From: Hepsetus odoe
Taxonomy: Eukaryota > Chordata > Actinopteri > Characiformes > Hepsetidae
DNA: 64,000 nucleotides
Assembly: GCA_017165825.1 (NCBI GenBank)
Contig: CM029372.1
Location: forward strand, 24,343,066-24,407,065
Direction of reading: 5' to 3'
Below the pieces are notes generated by a model. That model searched no databases, was not told the origin of the DNA, and saw only the letters and a list, made by a program, of their open reading frames with translations. A program made the position numbers and the translations under genes. Positions within the stretch are counted from its first letter, which is position 1, and each line of letters opens with the position of its first letter. This document shows positions 29,680 through 43,100 of this stretch, one piece after another.

Positions 29680-31220
29680 AGGAAAAGGATATTTTTAGTT
29701 TAAGGGAAAAAAAACAAGCGTCTTATTTTTTGAGATCAGGGAAATTTCTGTTTTTTTTCCTCTTGCTCCTTTAGGATGTTTTTGTATGTCTGTGTCTCTT
29801 AAAGGGCTGATTGGAGTTAAAAAGTTTAACGACTGGAGTGAGTGAGTGCCTGAGCCAGAGGTCTGAGGGCCGAGACACACGTCCAGCGTGTTAAAAACGG
29901 CATTAATGGAGTGTTTGCTACTTTACTGGACTGAGAAAAGTCTTCGCCTCTTGCAGCTGCCCCGCTTACAGAAGGAGAGGTTCAAGGTGACGTGCTACTG
30001 TAACCACACAGATATACCTCTTTATGGCTACTAATGGTCTCTTGTGTGACCTTGCTTCAAATTTGTGTACATTGTTGTACATGTAATTAAAAGAATGGCA
30101 CGCTTTCCCTTAGAAAAAGAGAAAGGTGTTTTCACCTGTGTGTTCTCAGAGGTGCGAGAGAACGGCTGAGTGAAACTCTTGACCGCCATGTCTCACTTCA
30201 AACCATATCTGTGTTAATCTCCACATTTCGATTGGACAGCTCGGTTGCTTTTGATGTTTTTAAATGTGGCACTTGACGTTGTTTTCTCACTCTGGTACCC
30301 ATTCTGCAGCACAAACTTAGTTCTCAGTATTTTGGGTTTTCAGTTAATGCTTCAGCAGGGAGCAATAAGACACGCATTGATGATTATGTTGGAGAGAGTT
30401 CAGTGACCATAATGTGCAAAGCTGTAGAATGAGACTGGTGATCACTTAGCATCCGTTATTGCCATTCCCAAGAGTAAACTGCAGCCTGTTTAACAAATCT
30501 GAAACTCAAGGCTTTCCCAGTTGTAACGAATAACAGTTAATAGACACTAGGTTCAAGAAAAACAGTGCTTGGATTCACTTAAATGTCACGGTGAAATGAA
30601 TGTCATGGAGCTGTAGATTTCCTTCTCACTATATCTGATCTTCCCCCCACATACCAAGCATGTTTCAAGGTGCAGGTGATGCGATCATCTGCATATCAAG
30701 GCAGCGTTGAGACTGAACGGGAACAGCATTTTACAGAAACTGATTCAGTGTTTTAATCAAACCACATACCTTCCATGGAAGTATGAATCGAAGCCCCGAC
30801 AGATGGAAAATTACGCACACTAGGAAGAATCTGCCTTTTATTTTTATTTATTTTACTGTATTGCCAGCCCTATTCTCCATAAAAGTGATCCATTAGCTGC
30901 CCTTTACATAGCAGGAACATTGTACAACTAACAATACTATAGCAATGGCCTAAAAGTACTCTGAATAAAATTAGCTGGCATTAACTAATGTTTAAACATA
31001 CTTTAGTTACCCTTTGGGTGCTATGAGGTTTTGTCTCTGAGTATTGTGTATAATGACTGATCATAGATCAGCAGGGACAGTGGTCACTGCACTCTCGGCT
31101 TCTTTAAGAAATTAATGAAGGATTTTCACCATTGGACTTGATTTGTGTTGCTTGTTAGAGTTCAGGCGGAACTGTTGATTTTGCTCAAAAGAGTTAATAA
31201 AACCATATTTAACGCTGCAT
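29680..31220 (+). other. rnf139 3' UTR (probable)
   Basis: No coding content and unusually few repeats compared with the introns, consistent with a transcribed 3' UTR. Two candidate ends: ATTAAA at 30086-30091 and AATAAA at 31196-31201. Confidence 0.6.
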
Positions 31221-31689
31221 TGCATCATTTGTCCGAAAGATGTTTCTGAGGCGCGTGCCTGTCTTCTCATGCAGGGCACTCAAGAGAAAGGCTGGCTGGG
31301 ATGAACATCTGAAGCCAAACCAGGCTTTCTGCTAATATTTGGGCACCATTGGACCAGAGAAATGAGATTATTTTATTTAATCATGCACATATACGCCACT
31401 AAAGTATGCAGATCTGATTTAAGAATAACAGTATGACTACCAAACCGTCTCTGGGACATTTTTCGTTTATTCTTGTAGCAGAAAACTAGTTTTAAAGTGG
31501 TTTTAACAGTCCCTTACACCAAGGTGTTGGTGCCCTCAAGTGTACTGGCTGTACTACATAACCAAAGTGTCGCAGTGTGACCAACTCCACCTTAGAGTCG
31601 GGTTATTTTTATATATGTTTTTATAAAATTATTTATATACTCATATTTTTAGCTCAACCGATTTTATTTTTTTTATTTATTTATTTTTT

Positions 31690-32173
31690 TAAAACACTTT
31701 AAGGATCTTGCGATTCCTTGTGTGCAAAGATACATGGGTAATGTAGTTAAAATCCGCTATGCTGCCATAGTCGCTCGGCACGCGAACTACATATCCCATG
31801 ATGCAACGTCAGAGGCCGTCTACGGAAAATATATTTTTAATCTCTATGGAAACGCCAAAATAAGTTAAACCGTGAACGAGGATGTGTGACGTTTGCATAA
31901 AGAGCTTAAAAAAAAGAGAGAAAAAAAAAAAAGAATAAGAAAAGAATAGCTGGCGTGGTTGAGTCATTCTGGTCGGGGTGGTTTTTGGGAGTGAACAGTA
32001 GAGTTACTTTCTTCAACACCACTGAAGTTAGAGTGCTTTTAGACCGCTTTTCACAACATTAGACACGGATTTGACTTTAACTGTGAATGGTATGTAGTTG
32101 ACAGGAACTTTGGCCTGGAAAGCTGAGCAGAAGCGTGTCTCTGGGGCAGGAATGAGGGACTGAAGCCCTGCAG
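31690..32173 (+). promoter_or_regulatory. tmem65 promoter and non-coding exon 1
   Basis: Two ZNF143-type sites face each other: AACTACATATCCCATGATGC (31785-31804) on the plus strand and AACTACATTACCCATGTA read on the minus strand (31732-31749). Probable exon 1 ends at CAG 32173, followed by a GTAAAG donor. The ATG is in the next exon, so exon 1 would be untranslated. Confidence 0.65.
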
Positions 32174-32504
32174 GTAAAGACTCTACTGAATATCTGTCTG
32201 CAGCTCAGCTCAGCTCGTATTTCATTAAATACACTGTAACGTCTGAGGTTAAATGACTGACACTTTCTTGCATGTGCTCCCTGGTCTGAGATCACTTTCC
32301 TGTTCAGTTAACAGCCTCTGAGTCACGTGTAAAATGAATTCAAAGATACTTTCCCCCCTTGTGTTGTGAATTTCTCTTTCCAGGCAGGCCGAACAGAAAT
32401 AAACCAACAGTCTCTGTTCCATTCTTGATGAAAAACCTTAGACACAGTTTAAATGTTTAGCTTTTAGGTTTATTTGAGGTTTATTCTTCAACACAGTTAC
32501 ACTT

Positions 32505-32747
32505 TAGTTGTTAGGGAGTTGCCCCTGAATCAGAAGGTTGTGGGTTCGAATCCCCGGCCAGTAGTTAACCCTGAGATACGCTTGAGCAAGGTACCGTCCC
32601 CGTCACTGCTCCCCAAGCGCTGGATATGACTGCCCCCTGCTGCACGGTGTGTGTGGGCGAAAGCAGACGAAGCTTTTTTTCGTGTCTCGCTGTGTGGCGT
32701 GTTTCACAGTGACCATTAGTCATTTTCACTTCCCTTTCACTTCATCC
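32505..32747 (+). repeat. tRNA-derived SINE, family A
   Basis: Sense copy in tmem65 intron 1: GGGTTCGAATCCCCGG, GCTTGAGCAAGGTACCGTCC, tail GTCATTTTCACTTCCC. Confidence 0.87.
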
Positions 32748-32922
32748 TGGGTATTAACAGAATAGGGAGATGAAATTTTGTGTCTTCAGGGCCACATCGA
32801 ACATACATGACCTATAATTCGGTACAAGGGCTTATTAGTGTTTGCTGTGTCTGCGTTTTTTTATCATTGCGTTTGTTGTTTTTGTTTTTCTTTTCAGGTT
32901 CTGTAAGAAGCAGGCCTCCGTA

Positions 32923-34137
32923 ATGCTGAGGTTGTGTTTTCCCAGAGCTCTGCAGCCATGCGTGCTTGGTCTGCGAGGAGCATGTGGACCCACCGGCAGC
33001 AGGCACCCAGCGTTGGTGTCCCACCTGCAGAGATGTTCCCTTGGAACCCACAAGCACAAAGAGAAACTCGAGCTGCTGAACTCTCCCAAAGGAGCCAAGG
33101 ACTTCATCTACAGTCTGCATCCCTCGGAGAGGAGCTGCTTGCTCAAAGAGCTGCAGAGCTTTGAGTCCATGGCCATCGCCCAAGGTAATAAGAAGTCAAT
33201 TATCCGAAAGCTCAGCCAAGGTTATCCACTTATAAATAGCAGTTTTGCTCAAATATAGAAGACAGGAGGAGAAGGATATCAAAAAAGGTTGAAACATGTG
33301 CCACCACTCAGGTAGTGACTAGTCGTTTGCCTAGTCAGTCCTCAGAAGGAGTTAAAGTTCGTACAGGAGTCCACTGGCTTGTTTGTGAGTGAATAATAAA
33401 ATCGAATGATCATTGCTTCCCAGTCCTTCAACAGGTTCATGTTCTTCTGCTCTAATGCAGCGGTGGCCTAGTGCTTGGAGATGAGGCCTAGGATCAGAAG
33501 GTCTTGGGTCCCAGAATCCCAGACCAGTAGATACCCCTGAGATACCCTTGAGCAAGGTACTGTCCCCATCACTGCTCCCAGTCAGCTGGACATGGCAGCC
33601 ACCTGCTGCGCGATGTGTGTGGGTTAAAACTAGACGTTGCATTTCAGTGTGTTTCACAATGACAGATTCACGTTCCTCACCGTGGGTAGTGCTGTGCTGG
33701 GGTGGTGCTGGTGGTCTAATGGTAGAACACTCGCCTACAGACCAGAAGGTTGCAGGTTCGAATCCCACCTTTGCACTACCACTACACCCTCAACCTAGAC
33801 TGTCCCTGTAATCAGGAAATGGAAGTCGCTGGGATAGACGTGAGACGCATGTTGGGATAGACGCGATAGAGTGAATGAATGAATGATCACAGGGCAGGGC
33901 CACTCCGGGACCAGGGACTGTCTCACAAAGCCGGGATTCTTACTTGGCCAGCGAAGTGTAAGAACAGTTTGGTCTAATTTGGAGTCTCATGACTGGATCA
34001 CTTTTTTCTGGCCCAAAGTGCTGGCCTATTCCACATGCCTACCTTGCTTCAGGGAAGGATGAGACGTTTCATAAACAGCTGACAGAGCTTCGAGGGCTGA
34101 TTCTTGGCTTCTCTAATCCTTTTTGGTTTGCTTTTTA

Positions 34138-34171
<34 letters not shown>

Positions 34172-37100
34172 CTTTTCAGGGAAAAGTCGTACTTTATAAA
34201 GGAGTTATTCCTCCTATTAGCAGCTGACGGAGATTCCTGTTCTCAGTCAGATTCCCGCTCGTTGTGAGCTGGAGTTTAATGGTGGGGAAGGTGGCGAGAG
34301 CAATTACTGCTTGTCCGCTTCAAAAAACTCCACAGTTCTTCATGTCACCCGATTGGCTGGTTGTCTTACACATCCATGAGAATGAATTAAAAAAATTTTT
34401 TAGCAGTGATGGGGACTCTCAGGGCCTCCTTAACTGCTAGGCCACCGCTGCCCCTAATAGAAAGTCTATTTCTATTTCTTAGGCCAAACATTAGTCATTA
34501 AAAGTGATTTCACACGTCAGTGGATTAAATGGATCTCACTCATATTAAACTCACTTAAAGGGAAGCGTCACAGCAGGTTTAAAAATGTGAATAATTCAGT
34601 CATACGGATTCAGATCAGTCGGATAAGCAAAGTCATTTCAAATGGTTTGATGTGAAATGTTTGTTGAAACCTGGTTTAGTCCACCCACTGTGAACAATTC
34701 TGGCTTTGCACTTTTGTCTAATTTCTCATCAGAACACTTGATCTTAATCATTTAATTACGCTGAGAGTCTGGATAGAACGGAAATTGCCATTGCCAAGTG
34801 CCATGGCACCACACCGTGTCTGACTGAGAAAATACAGAAGTTCTAGCTTTGTTTTCCAGTGTGACATTATTTCCTGAATGTAATGTGCAACATGCAGGTT
34901 AAGTGCAGGTTAGAGAGAGAACTTTAAACTGGGTCTGCTCAGGACTGAGTCCAGCCTGAGTCCTTATAGGAAAGTTCCAGCCTGCTGACAACACCAGGGC
35001 ACTTACTTCCAGTCATTAATCCAGCTCTGGTCTTTTTCAATGGGGATCTTTAAACCCCAGACCAGCAGCAACATCAGCGTTTCAGTTTTTTAAGCCGTCT
35101 GCGTGTTTCTTTTGTCTGTGGTTTACAGCAACAGGTCCCCTGCATGTTCTGCCATAAATCTGTCCCGTCCTGTCTTGCCTCGAGCTTTGAAACGACTTTG
35201 TGTACGGGTAATGTAACGGCCCTCGTGTCCCTCAGTTTGCCTTCAGTTTCATATTCACTGTTGTAATGCCTGTGATTAAACTCCATTAGTCTTAACTAAT
35301 ATAAAAATATATATCATGCAATTAAAAAGCAGGACACTTGGTCTTCTAATTTATCATTCATCTTCCAAGCAGGGAGGTTTTGGAAACCAGTGTGTTTAAT
35401 ATTATCACTAAAACAATATCGCAGTATGTCAGTATCTTGGTGTTGTGGGTTGCGTAATCGCCTCAGAGCAAGAAGGTCCTGGGTTTGATTCCCTGATGGG
35501 ACATTCTGGATCCTTTCTGTGTGGAGTTCACCCCGTGTCTGCATGGGTTTTCCTCCTGGAGCTCAGTTTCTCACCAGCCAAAGACCTTCACATCAAGTGG
35601 ATCAGAGACGCTAAATTGCCCGTAAGTGTGTTTGTCTGTGTGTCTGCCCTGTGATGGACTGGCGACTTGTCCAGGGTGTTTCCCCGCCTTTCACTGCTGG
35701 GATAGACTCCAGCAACCCCCACAATCCTAATGAAGACGAGCGGCTATGAAAGTGAGTGAGAGTGTCACAGCACTGCCATAGGTGGACCATATCATATCAG
35801 TGATTAGCCTTCTTGTTTCTGTTAAAGCACAATGAATTTCAGTTGGTAAAGATTCCTGTAGGTATTCTCAAATAGAATTACGCCTTTACGCCTCTGCCAC
35901 TCAGATTCTTTCATTTTTCCAATTTCTAATATCTAATCATATACCCCTTTCCTTTCCTCCCTCCATACCGATCACTATCTATCAATGTCTCTTGCCTTCC
36001 TTTCCACACTTGGCTAGAGGGCGCCCCCTTCAGGCGAGGGTCCAGCAGGGACAGGACCCAGACTAAGGTGGCTGAGGGTATGTAGACCTTTTGGGCCCTA
36101 AAGAGATCAAGCCTTTTCTCTCTTCTCCCTTCTCCCTTCCATTCTGTCAGCCGGTGATGGAGTTAGTGTAGAAAGGCTTTTATTTTGTATTTAGTTATCG
36201 TAAGAAAGGTATTATGTAGAGAGAGAAGGGCAATGTTTTACATGATAATATCTTTTAGAAATTGCTTTAGAAATTGAGCTAATGGAAAGTGGCGAGGGGA
36301 AGTGAGAAAAGGCTTAATACGTCGGAATGGGAAATGGGTCCCAGAATCAGCAGGTCTGATTGGTGACACAATCAGTCCTGCTGTTTCTTTCTTTTCCTTC
36401 CTCTCACTGTGCTGCTGTTGGGGCTTCAGCGCTTCACTAAAAATCTTTGTTTGGCATTCTGCTGTTAAAGAAGTTCAAGCTAAATGTATGTGTGACAGGG
36501 GTCGGTGTGTAGTGTGTGTCAGGGGTCGGTGTGTAATGTGTGTCAGGGGTCGGTGTGTAATGTGTGTCAGGGGTCGGTGTGTAGTGTGTGTCAGGGGTCG
36601 GTGTGTAGTGTGTGTCAGGGGTCGGTGTGTAGTGTGTGTCAGGGGTCGGTGCGTAGTGTGTGTCAGGGGTCGGTGCGTAGCGTGCGTCAGGGGTCGGTGC
36701 GTAGCGTGCGTCGGGGTCGGTGCGCAGCGTGTCAGGGGTCGGTGTGTAGTGTGTGTCAGGGGTCGGTGCGCAGCGTGTCAGGGGTCGGTGCGCAGCGTGT
36801 CAGGGGTCGGTGCGCAGCGCGTCAGGGGTCGGTGCGTAGCGTGCGTCAGGGGTCGGTGCGCAGCGTGTCAGCGTGTCTTCAGCATACCCCATGACATTAC
36901 ACACTGACCCCTGACACACACTACACACCGACCCCTGACACACACTACACACCGACCCCTGACACACACTACACACCGACCCCTGACACACATTACACAC
37001 CGACCCCTGACACACACTACACACCGACCCCTGACACACACTACACACCGACCCCTGACACACACTACACACTGACCCCTGACACACACTACACAAAGTG

Positions 37101-40100
37101 ATTGAGTGATTGATTGATTGATCAAACAAACTAGGCGTTGTATGGGGACAAGAAATGAATAACTCGCTATCCACTCCCTTTAATTATGGGACCGTGTGGT
37201 GGCTAGAAGGGGGCCAGCCTGCATTGGACTTTACTACCTGCCCATGGTTGGTTGTTCTCAGGTTTAGTGTAGTCCTGGAGTAAAGAACTTAATCCTAAAA
37301 GTCTCTCTGAGAACACTTCCTGCTTCTAACCATAAAAGACACAGGGCCTGGAGAACGGCCCAACTGCTATTTCCAGTGTGAGGGTGAGCAGGTGTGTGAG
37401 GAGGAATGTTACAGCTAAAGGTTAGAGGTCACAGTGTGCTGGTCTTCAGCTCTGGAGGGCTCAGGTCCCGCTGTTTAGTCAGGACGCTCACAAGCATTAA
37501 GATGCATCATAGAGCTGTGCAAAAAAATTCTCTGCCAAATTAATTTTAGATGTTGTTTTGGAGTCTGCAGTTCCCTGTCTACTATTAAACCTTCAGTCTA
37601 AACCGAAGCCCGTGTGTGAGGGCGGGAGAGCCTGAGATCCCTCTGTCACTAAAACTGTCCTGGCTCTGCTCCCAGCCAAGGCCGCCGTGCGGTGATAGTC
37701 ACTATAACTGATTAACAGGCTGCTGTGTGCATCCGTAACATTTGCAACGAAAACACACACATCATCGCGTTACGCGGCAGTTCACTTCTGTTGATCAGCA
37801 AATTCATCCCAAATCATTCGTGAGGATTAATGTCGGAAAGCCGGTTTAATTTTCTGGTCACTGCAGCGAGCTTGTGGAATTCGACCCACTTATGTTTGCT
37901 GAACTTACAAAGCTGTGGTTAGGGAGTTGCCCCGGATCGGAAGAGTGTGGGTTCGATTCCCTAACCAGTAGGTTGCCCTGGGGTACCCTTGAGCAAGGTA
38001 CCGTCCCCGTCACTGCTCCCCGGGCGCTTTCAATAGCTGCCCCCTCCTGCACGTGTGTGTGCATGGGTTAAATGTAGATGATGTGCTTCATCGTGGATTA
38101 CTGTGTACTGTGCTGTCACTTTCGCTTTCACTTATTATTATTTCGTTGTCGTGCTGTGCTGCGTTTCACAAGGGTAGTCACTTTCACTTTTTTCACTTTC
38201 ATACACAGTACACAAGGCTGATTTAACACTGAAGTCACTGAAAGGGCTCCCAATCTGTCTAGTATTCTCAACCCTCATCCTGGAGGCAACCTGCTCCGTG
38301 CATCTCACCGTTCTCCTGCTTTAACACTCCCAGCGTTAGTGCAGCCGGGCTTTGATAATGAGCTGATTGGTGGAATCAGGTGTTGGAAGCAGCGAAAGCG
38401 CTCAGTTGATCCAAATGGCAGGCCTCCATGCCATGAGTTAGAAACATTAGACTAATGTTGGCCTGCTGCTGTGAATTTGACCCCTAATGATAACACACAC
38501 TGGGTCCAGTTGGCCTCCATTTTCACCCAGTCCGATTGTGTGTTTGGCAAGAACAAATGTTTCACTTTTCTTAAAGGGAATTGAATCGTTCTGTTAAATC
38601 CATTTAGACTAAAAGGCCTGAAAAGCTCATGGTGGTGTAATATGTAATGGTGAACTGTAGACAAACATACAAATGTCTTTGCTTCATGTTCTGTTTACTG
38701 ATTTGGGAATTTTTAAATTCATTTTATTTATTTCTAGAACCACCAGTGAAGCTAGCTATTTATTTATTTATTTATTTATTTATGTAAAATGATAATGTTT
38801 GAGTGCTGATCTGCCTTTCAACACACTACATTTACAACAATCCAACAGTAATAAATATAAAGATGCACTTTAGGCTAAAACTTTATCTCTGCACTGGTTT
38901 CATTCTCAATCCCAGTAGGGTTGAACAGCAAAATAGTGTTTCATTTTTAGAATTAGAAAACAACTAATTACACTAACATCCTACATTATCTAACATTGAC
39001 GAGTTGTAATTGAGGGAGTCAAATAAAGTTATGAAAATAGTGCAAAGCTAATATATTGGCAATCTGGCACATTGATCGTAGTATTCGTGCCAAAGGGAAA
39101 AGTCCCAGAGTGCAGTGCAAATCACAATCGGATATTTTTCCCCGAGTTGTTCAGCCCTACATATCAGGCGCCAGGCACCACAGACCTCTTCATGTGAAAC
39201 ATGACAGCGACAGTTTTTAGAGGCATCAGACACTTAGCACATCTGGTTCCGAGCATTACCACTGTGACCAGTTCTGACCAGTTCTCCAGCACAGAGCGTT
39301 TCACATCAGACCAGCCGGAATGACCTGGTTCACCCTGGAAATGGCCAAAACGTTCCTTATCTTCTGTCTTTTCCCACCAGAAAAACTGGAAGCGCTGCCG
39401 CCCAACGCCAGTCAGCTGAGATATGGTGAGATGTTGTTTTTTTTTTTTCTCTCATCACCTTTATTTTTCCTGCAGCTTCTTTCACCAGAAGAAAATAAAG
39501 TTCTGTTCATTTCCTGACACGTCACGTTTGGGAAAATGTTAAGTGAACGTGCCGTTTTATACCATGACTTAGGGGGCAGCGGTGCCCTAGTCGTTAGGGA
39601 GTTGCGCTGAGGTACCCTTGAGCAAGGTACCGTCCCTATCACTGCTCCCTAGGCAATTTAAATTGCTGCCCCCTGCCGCATGGTGTGCGTGTGTGAACAA
39701 AAAGCCGAGATTGAATTTCGTTGTTGTTCACTGTGACGTGTTTCACAATGACAAATAGTCACTTTCACTTTCCCAAATGGCCTTGATTAAAAGTTAACAC
39801 ACCCTTGAATGTTTGGCCTGATAGTATGCACACAGGTTGACACAAAACATGCGACTGTTAAGCATAAGTCTCCACTTCTTTGACCTGTTTGATCATAAGT
39901 AGTTGTCATTAATGAGTTTTTCGGTTCTTTAGAGTTCCCCGCACGTTTTCTTCAGGGCTGCCCTGATGTTGGATTTTGAGCCATTAAGAATTTAAAATAA
40001 CTGCTGAAAGTGCTGGGAGAAAAGGGACGGGAACTTTATAAATCAGCAAAAGGTTCAAAAACGTTTTTTTTTTTTTAAATGAAAATGTCAGACAGTAATG

Positions 40101-43100
40101 GTCAGACTCTGACAAAGAGGAAAATTAGGGGTTCTTTTGATACTGAGGCAAGGTCAAGGTCAAGACCAAGATAGATTTCAAGCACAACTGTGGAAGAGCA
40201 CTGCACGGGGCATAAAGGAAAACCCACAAGCACTTCAGCTAAAATACAGGCTGTTTGGCAAAAATGGTGGGGCTGTTTGAAGATGCACAATGAGGAGGTA
40301 CTTGAACAAACATGGGCTTGAGGTCAAGAAAACAGAAAATGGCTGTTACCGTGCCAACTAAACAGACCACACACACACAAAAAGCCAAAGTTCTTCAGCA
40401 AAATAATTAGGTGCGAAGAGCACAAATTCTAACACTGTGCTTGGAGAAGAGTCAACAAGGCCTGTGATCATGATCCAAAACACAAGACCTTCAGTGGCTT
40501 CAGCAGAAAGCAAATGAAGTGTTCATTTTGTGCAAGCAAACCCAGAGGGATCACTTAACCCCAGAATCACTCAACCCGGGAAAAATCAAAGGCAGAGCTT
40601 ACGTTCTCGGGGCGTCAACACTTTCATGGAACTGAAGGTACTTTTGAGAACATAATGGCCTCATCCATCATAAAAAACTAACAGCCATCACTGATGCCAA
40701 AGGGAACATACAGTATTAAGGGTATGCAAAGTTCTGAAGAGGCACATCTCATTGTTTTCCTCACTGCTGTTTTGTTTAATGAAGGTGGCGTTCTGCCTCA
40801 GTGTGCTCACTCATGTTTTCTTCAAAGATCTGGAGAAAGATCTGCAAATTCTGGTTATGACCAGAACCATATGCTGATGATCAAACATCTTTGCCGTTTC
40901 CATTAAAGGCCCATTAAAGTCGTGCGCCCATTTTCATTCACCAGATACTCATGGTTTGTTTTTTCCTTGAACATTTTCAAACCTCTGAATGTTTTTTTTT
41001 GTAACTGTGCCTTTAAAACTGTTATCTGTAACAGCAGCGGTGGCCTAGTGGTTAGGGAGTTGCCCCCAGATCGGAAGATTGTGGGTTCGATCCCCTCCCC
41101 AGTGGGTTGCCCTGAGGTACCTTTGAGCAAGGTACCGTCCCCGTCACTGCTCCCCGGGCGCTTTCAATAGCTGCCCACTGCTGCACGTGTGTGTATGGGT
41201 GCAACAGAGGACAAATTTCTCATTCGTGGGATTATTATTATTATTATTATTATTAACTCCCCACTTTTCCCTCCTTCTAATTGCACTGTGCATTGATTGA
41301 GCTGATTTGCTATTGGCTGATCAGACTGCTAAATGTAAATGCATTGCTGTTGCGAAACATTTAGAAGACCGATACTAGTTTTTTTTTTGTTTTTTTTTTT
41401 CTACAGCATTTTAGGTGAAAAACAAACCCTGGAGCTGTTTGAACTTTGAACTTGAGGATATAATTGTTAATTGCCTCTGAATCCTGCAGATTTGCCCAGC
41501 AATGATTTCACCGTACTGGAGCACATTGTGTAAAACGGCCAAAAATAGATGGGGATTCTGCCGGAGCGGCCCAAGCTTACTGTGTCTTAATAGGTTTTAA
41601 TGGGGAACAAAAACCAGCTTGTCTGTCAGCTTAGTGTGATGGGCCGTATGCAGGATGAACGAATCATATGAATCACAAGGGATTAGGAGCATGGAAAAGT
41701 AATCACTGCTCTTTCAGCTAACCTCAGTATTTTTTAATATTTCCTCCAGTGTTTGTTTAAATTGATTTATTTTTGTAGTTGCCGGGTGTCTTGGTTTATT
41801 TCCCAGCAGAACTTCTGCAAAAAAAGCTTCATTACAATAAACGGAGTTGCGAACACTGACCTGCTGCTCTCGTTTCAGTTCTCCTGCACAATGCCATCCC
41901 CTTCGTTGGCTTCGGGTTTCTGGACAACGCCATCATGATCGCTGCAGTAAGTGGTAGCTCTCCAGTGGTTCACTAGGAATGTGACTTTTCCCAGGTTCGA
42001 TTCCCACCTCTGACACCACCACTGGGTCCCTGAGCAAGACCCTTAACCCTGAGTGTCTCCAGGGGGACTGTCCCTGTAATGAGGACATGAAAGTTGCTCT
42101 GGAGAAGAGCGTCTGCTAAATGCAGTAAATGTATCATTTCTGAGTGTGTACACCAACCAGCCATAACAGGTGCCACTGTAACATGTTAATGAATGTCATT
42201 GAGTGGGTTTAATGTTCTGGCCGATTGAGATAAATCCCAGTCAGAATGTACAGACTGTGAGAAAATGATCTGTACCTTCTCTGTCTTGCCATTTACCTGG
42301 ACAGAAGGCATTTGTTTGTTTGTTTGAAGGCATTTAGACTAAATAAACTGAATAAAGCATTAAAAAAAAAAAAAAAGCTCTGAACAAACACCTCTCATCG
42401 GTGGTTTTGTGATTAGAGACTAGGCCCCAGGATCAGAAGGTCATGGGTTTGAATCCCAGACCAGTAAGTTGCCCTGAGGTACCCTCGAGTAAGGTACCAT
42501 CCCCATCACTGCACCGCGGGCATTTTAAATAGCTGCCCCCGTGTGTGTGTGGGCTAGAGTCCTGTGTCAGTGTTGGTGTCAGTGTTCAGCTGGGTCTAAC
42601 GAGGCTGACTGATTGTGTTTGTGCTCGTTAACAGGGAACACAGATCGAGCTGTCCATTGGTGTGACCTTCGGAATATCAACAATGGCAGGTGCTCGACAT
42701 TTTCATTCTTCTCGTCTTCCTCCTGTTTGAGTCGCCACAGCAGATCATCCCTTTCCATTTCTTCCCTTCTCCTGCATCTTCCTCCTTCAAACCGACCACC
42801 CGCATGCCCTCCTCTCTGGTCTTCCTCTTCTCCTTTTTCCTGGCAGCTCCATCCTACATAAGCGGTTCATTACACTTCAGAATCACTTAACATTTAAAAG
42901 TGTTAAAATTGAGATTCTTGTTTTTCTTATTTTATAGTTTTTAGCTTTTACATGACACTGATATGCTATTAATACTTAGCGTGACATTAAAAATAATACA
43001 GCCCCTTTCTAAACAGATTCCTTCAAAAAAATATTTTATCATTTTATAGAAAACTAATAAAAAAAGACCTGGCTTTGACCCTGTTCCTCATCTTTTACCC

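Noticed and set aside
33695..33775. A possible tRNA gene with strong A and B boxes
   Set aside because: No closed cloverleaf or acceptor stem could be drawn, and the downstream body recurs at 41957; it is a SINE head.
36302..37174. Long open frames with CVRGRCV or CVCQGSV repeats on both strands
   Set aside because: They follow from the 24-bp minisatellite, whose unit length is divisible by three. No start context or conserved domain.
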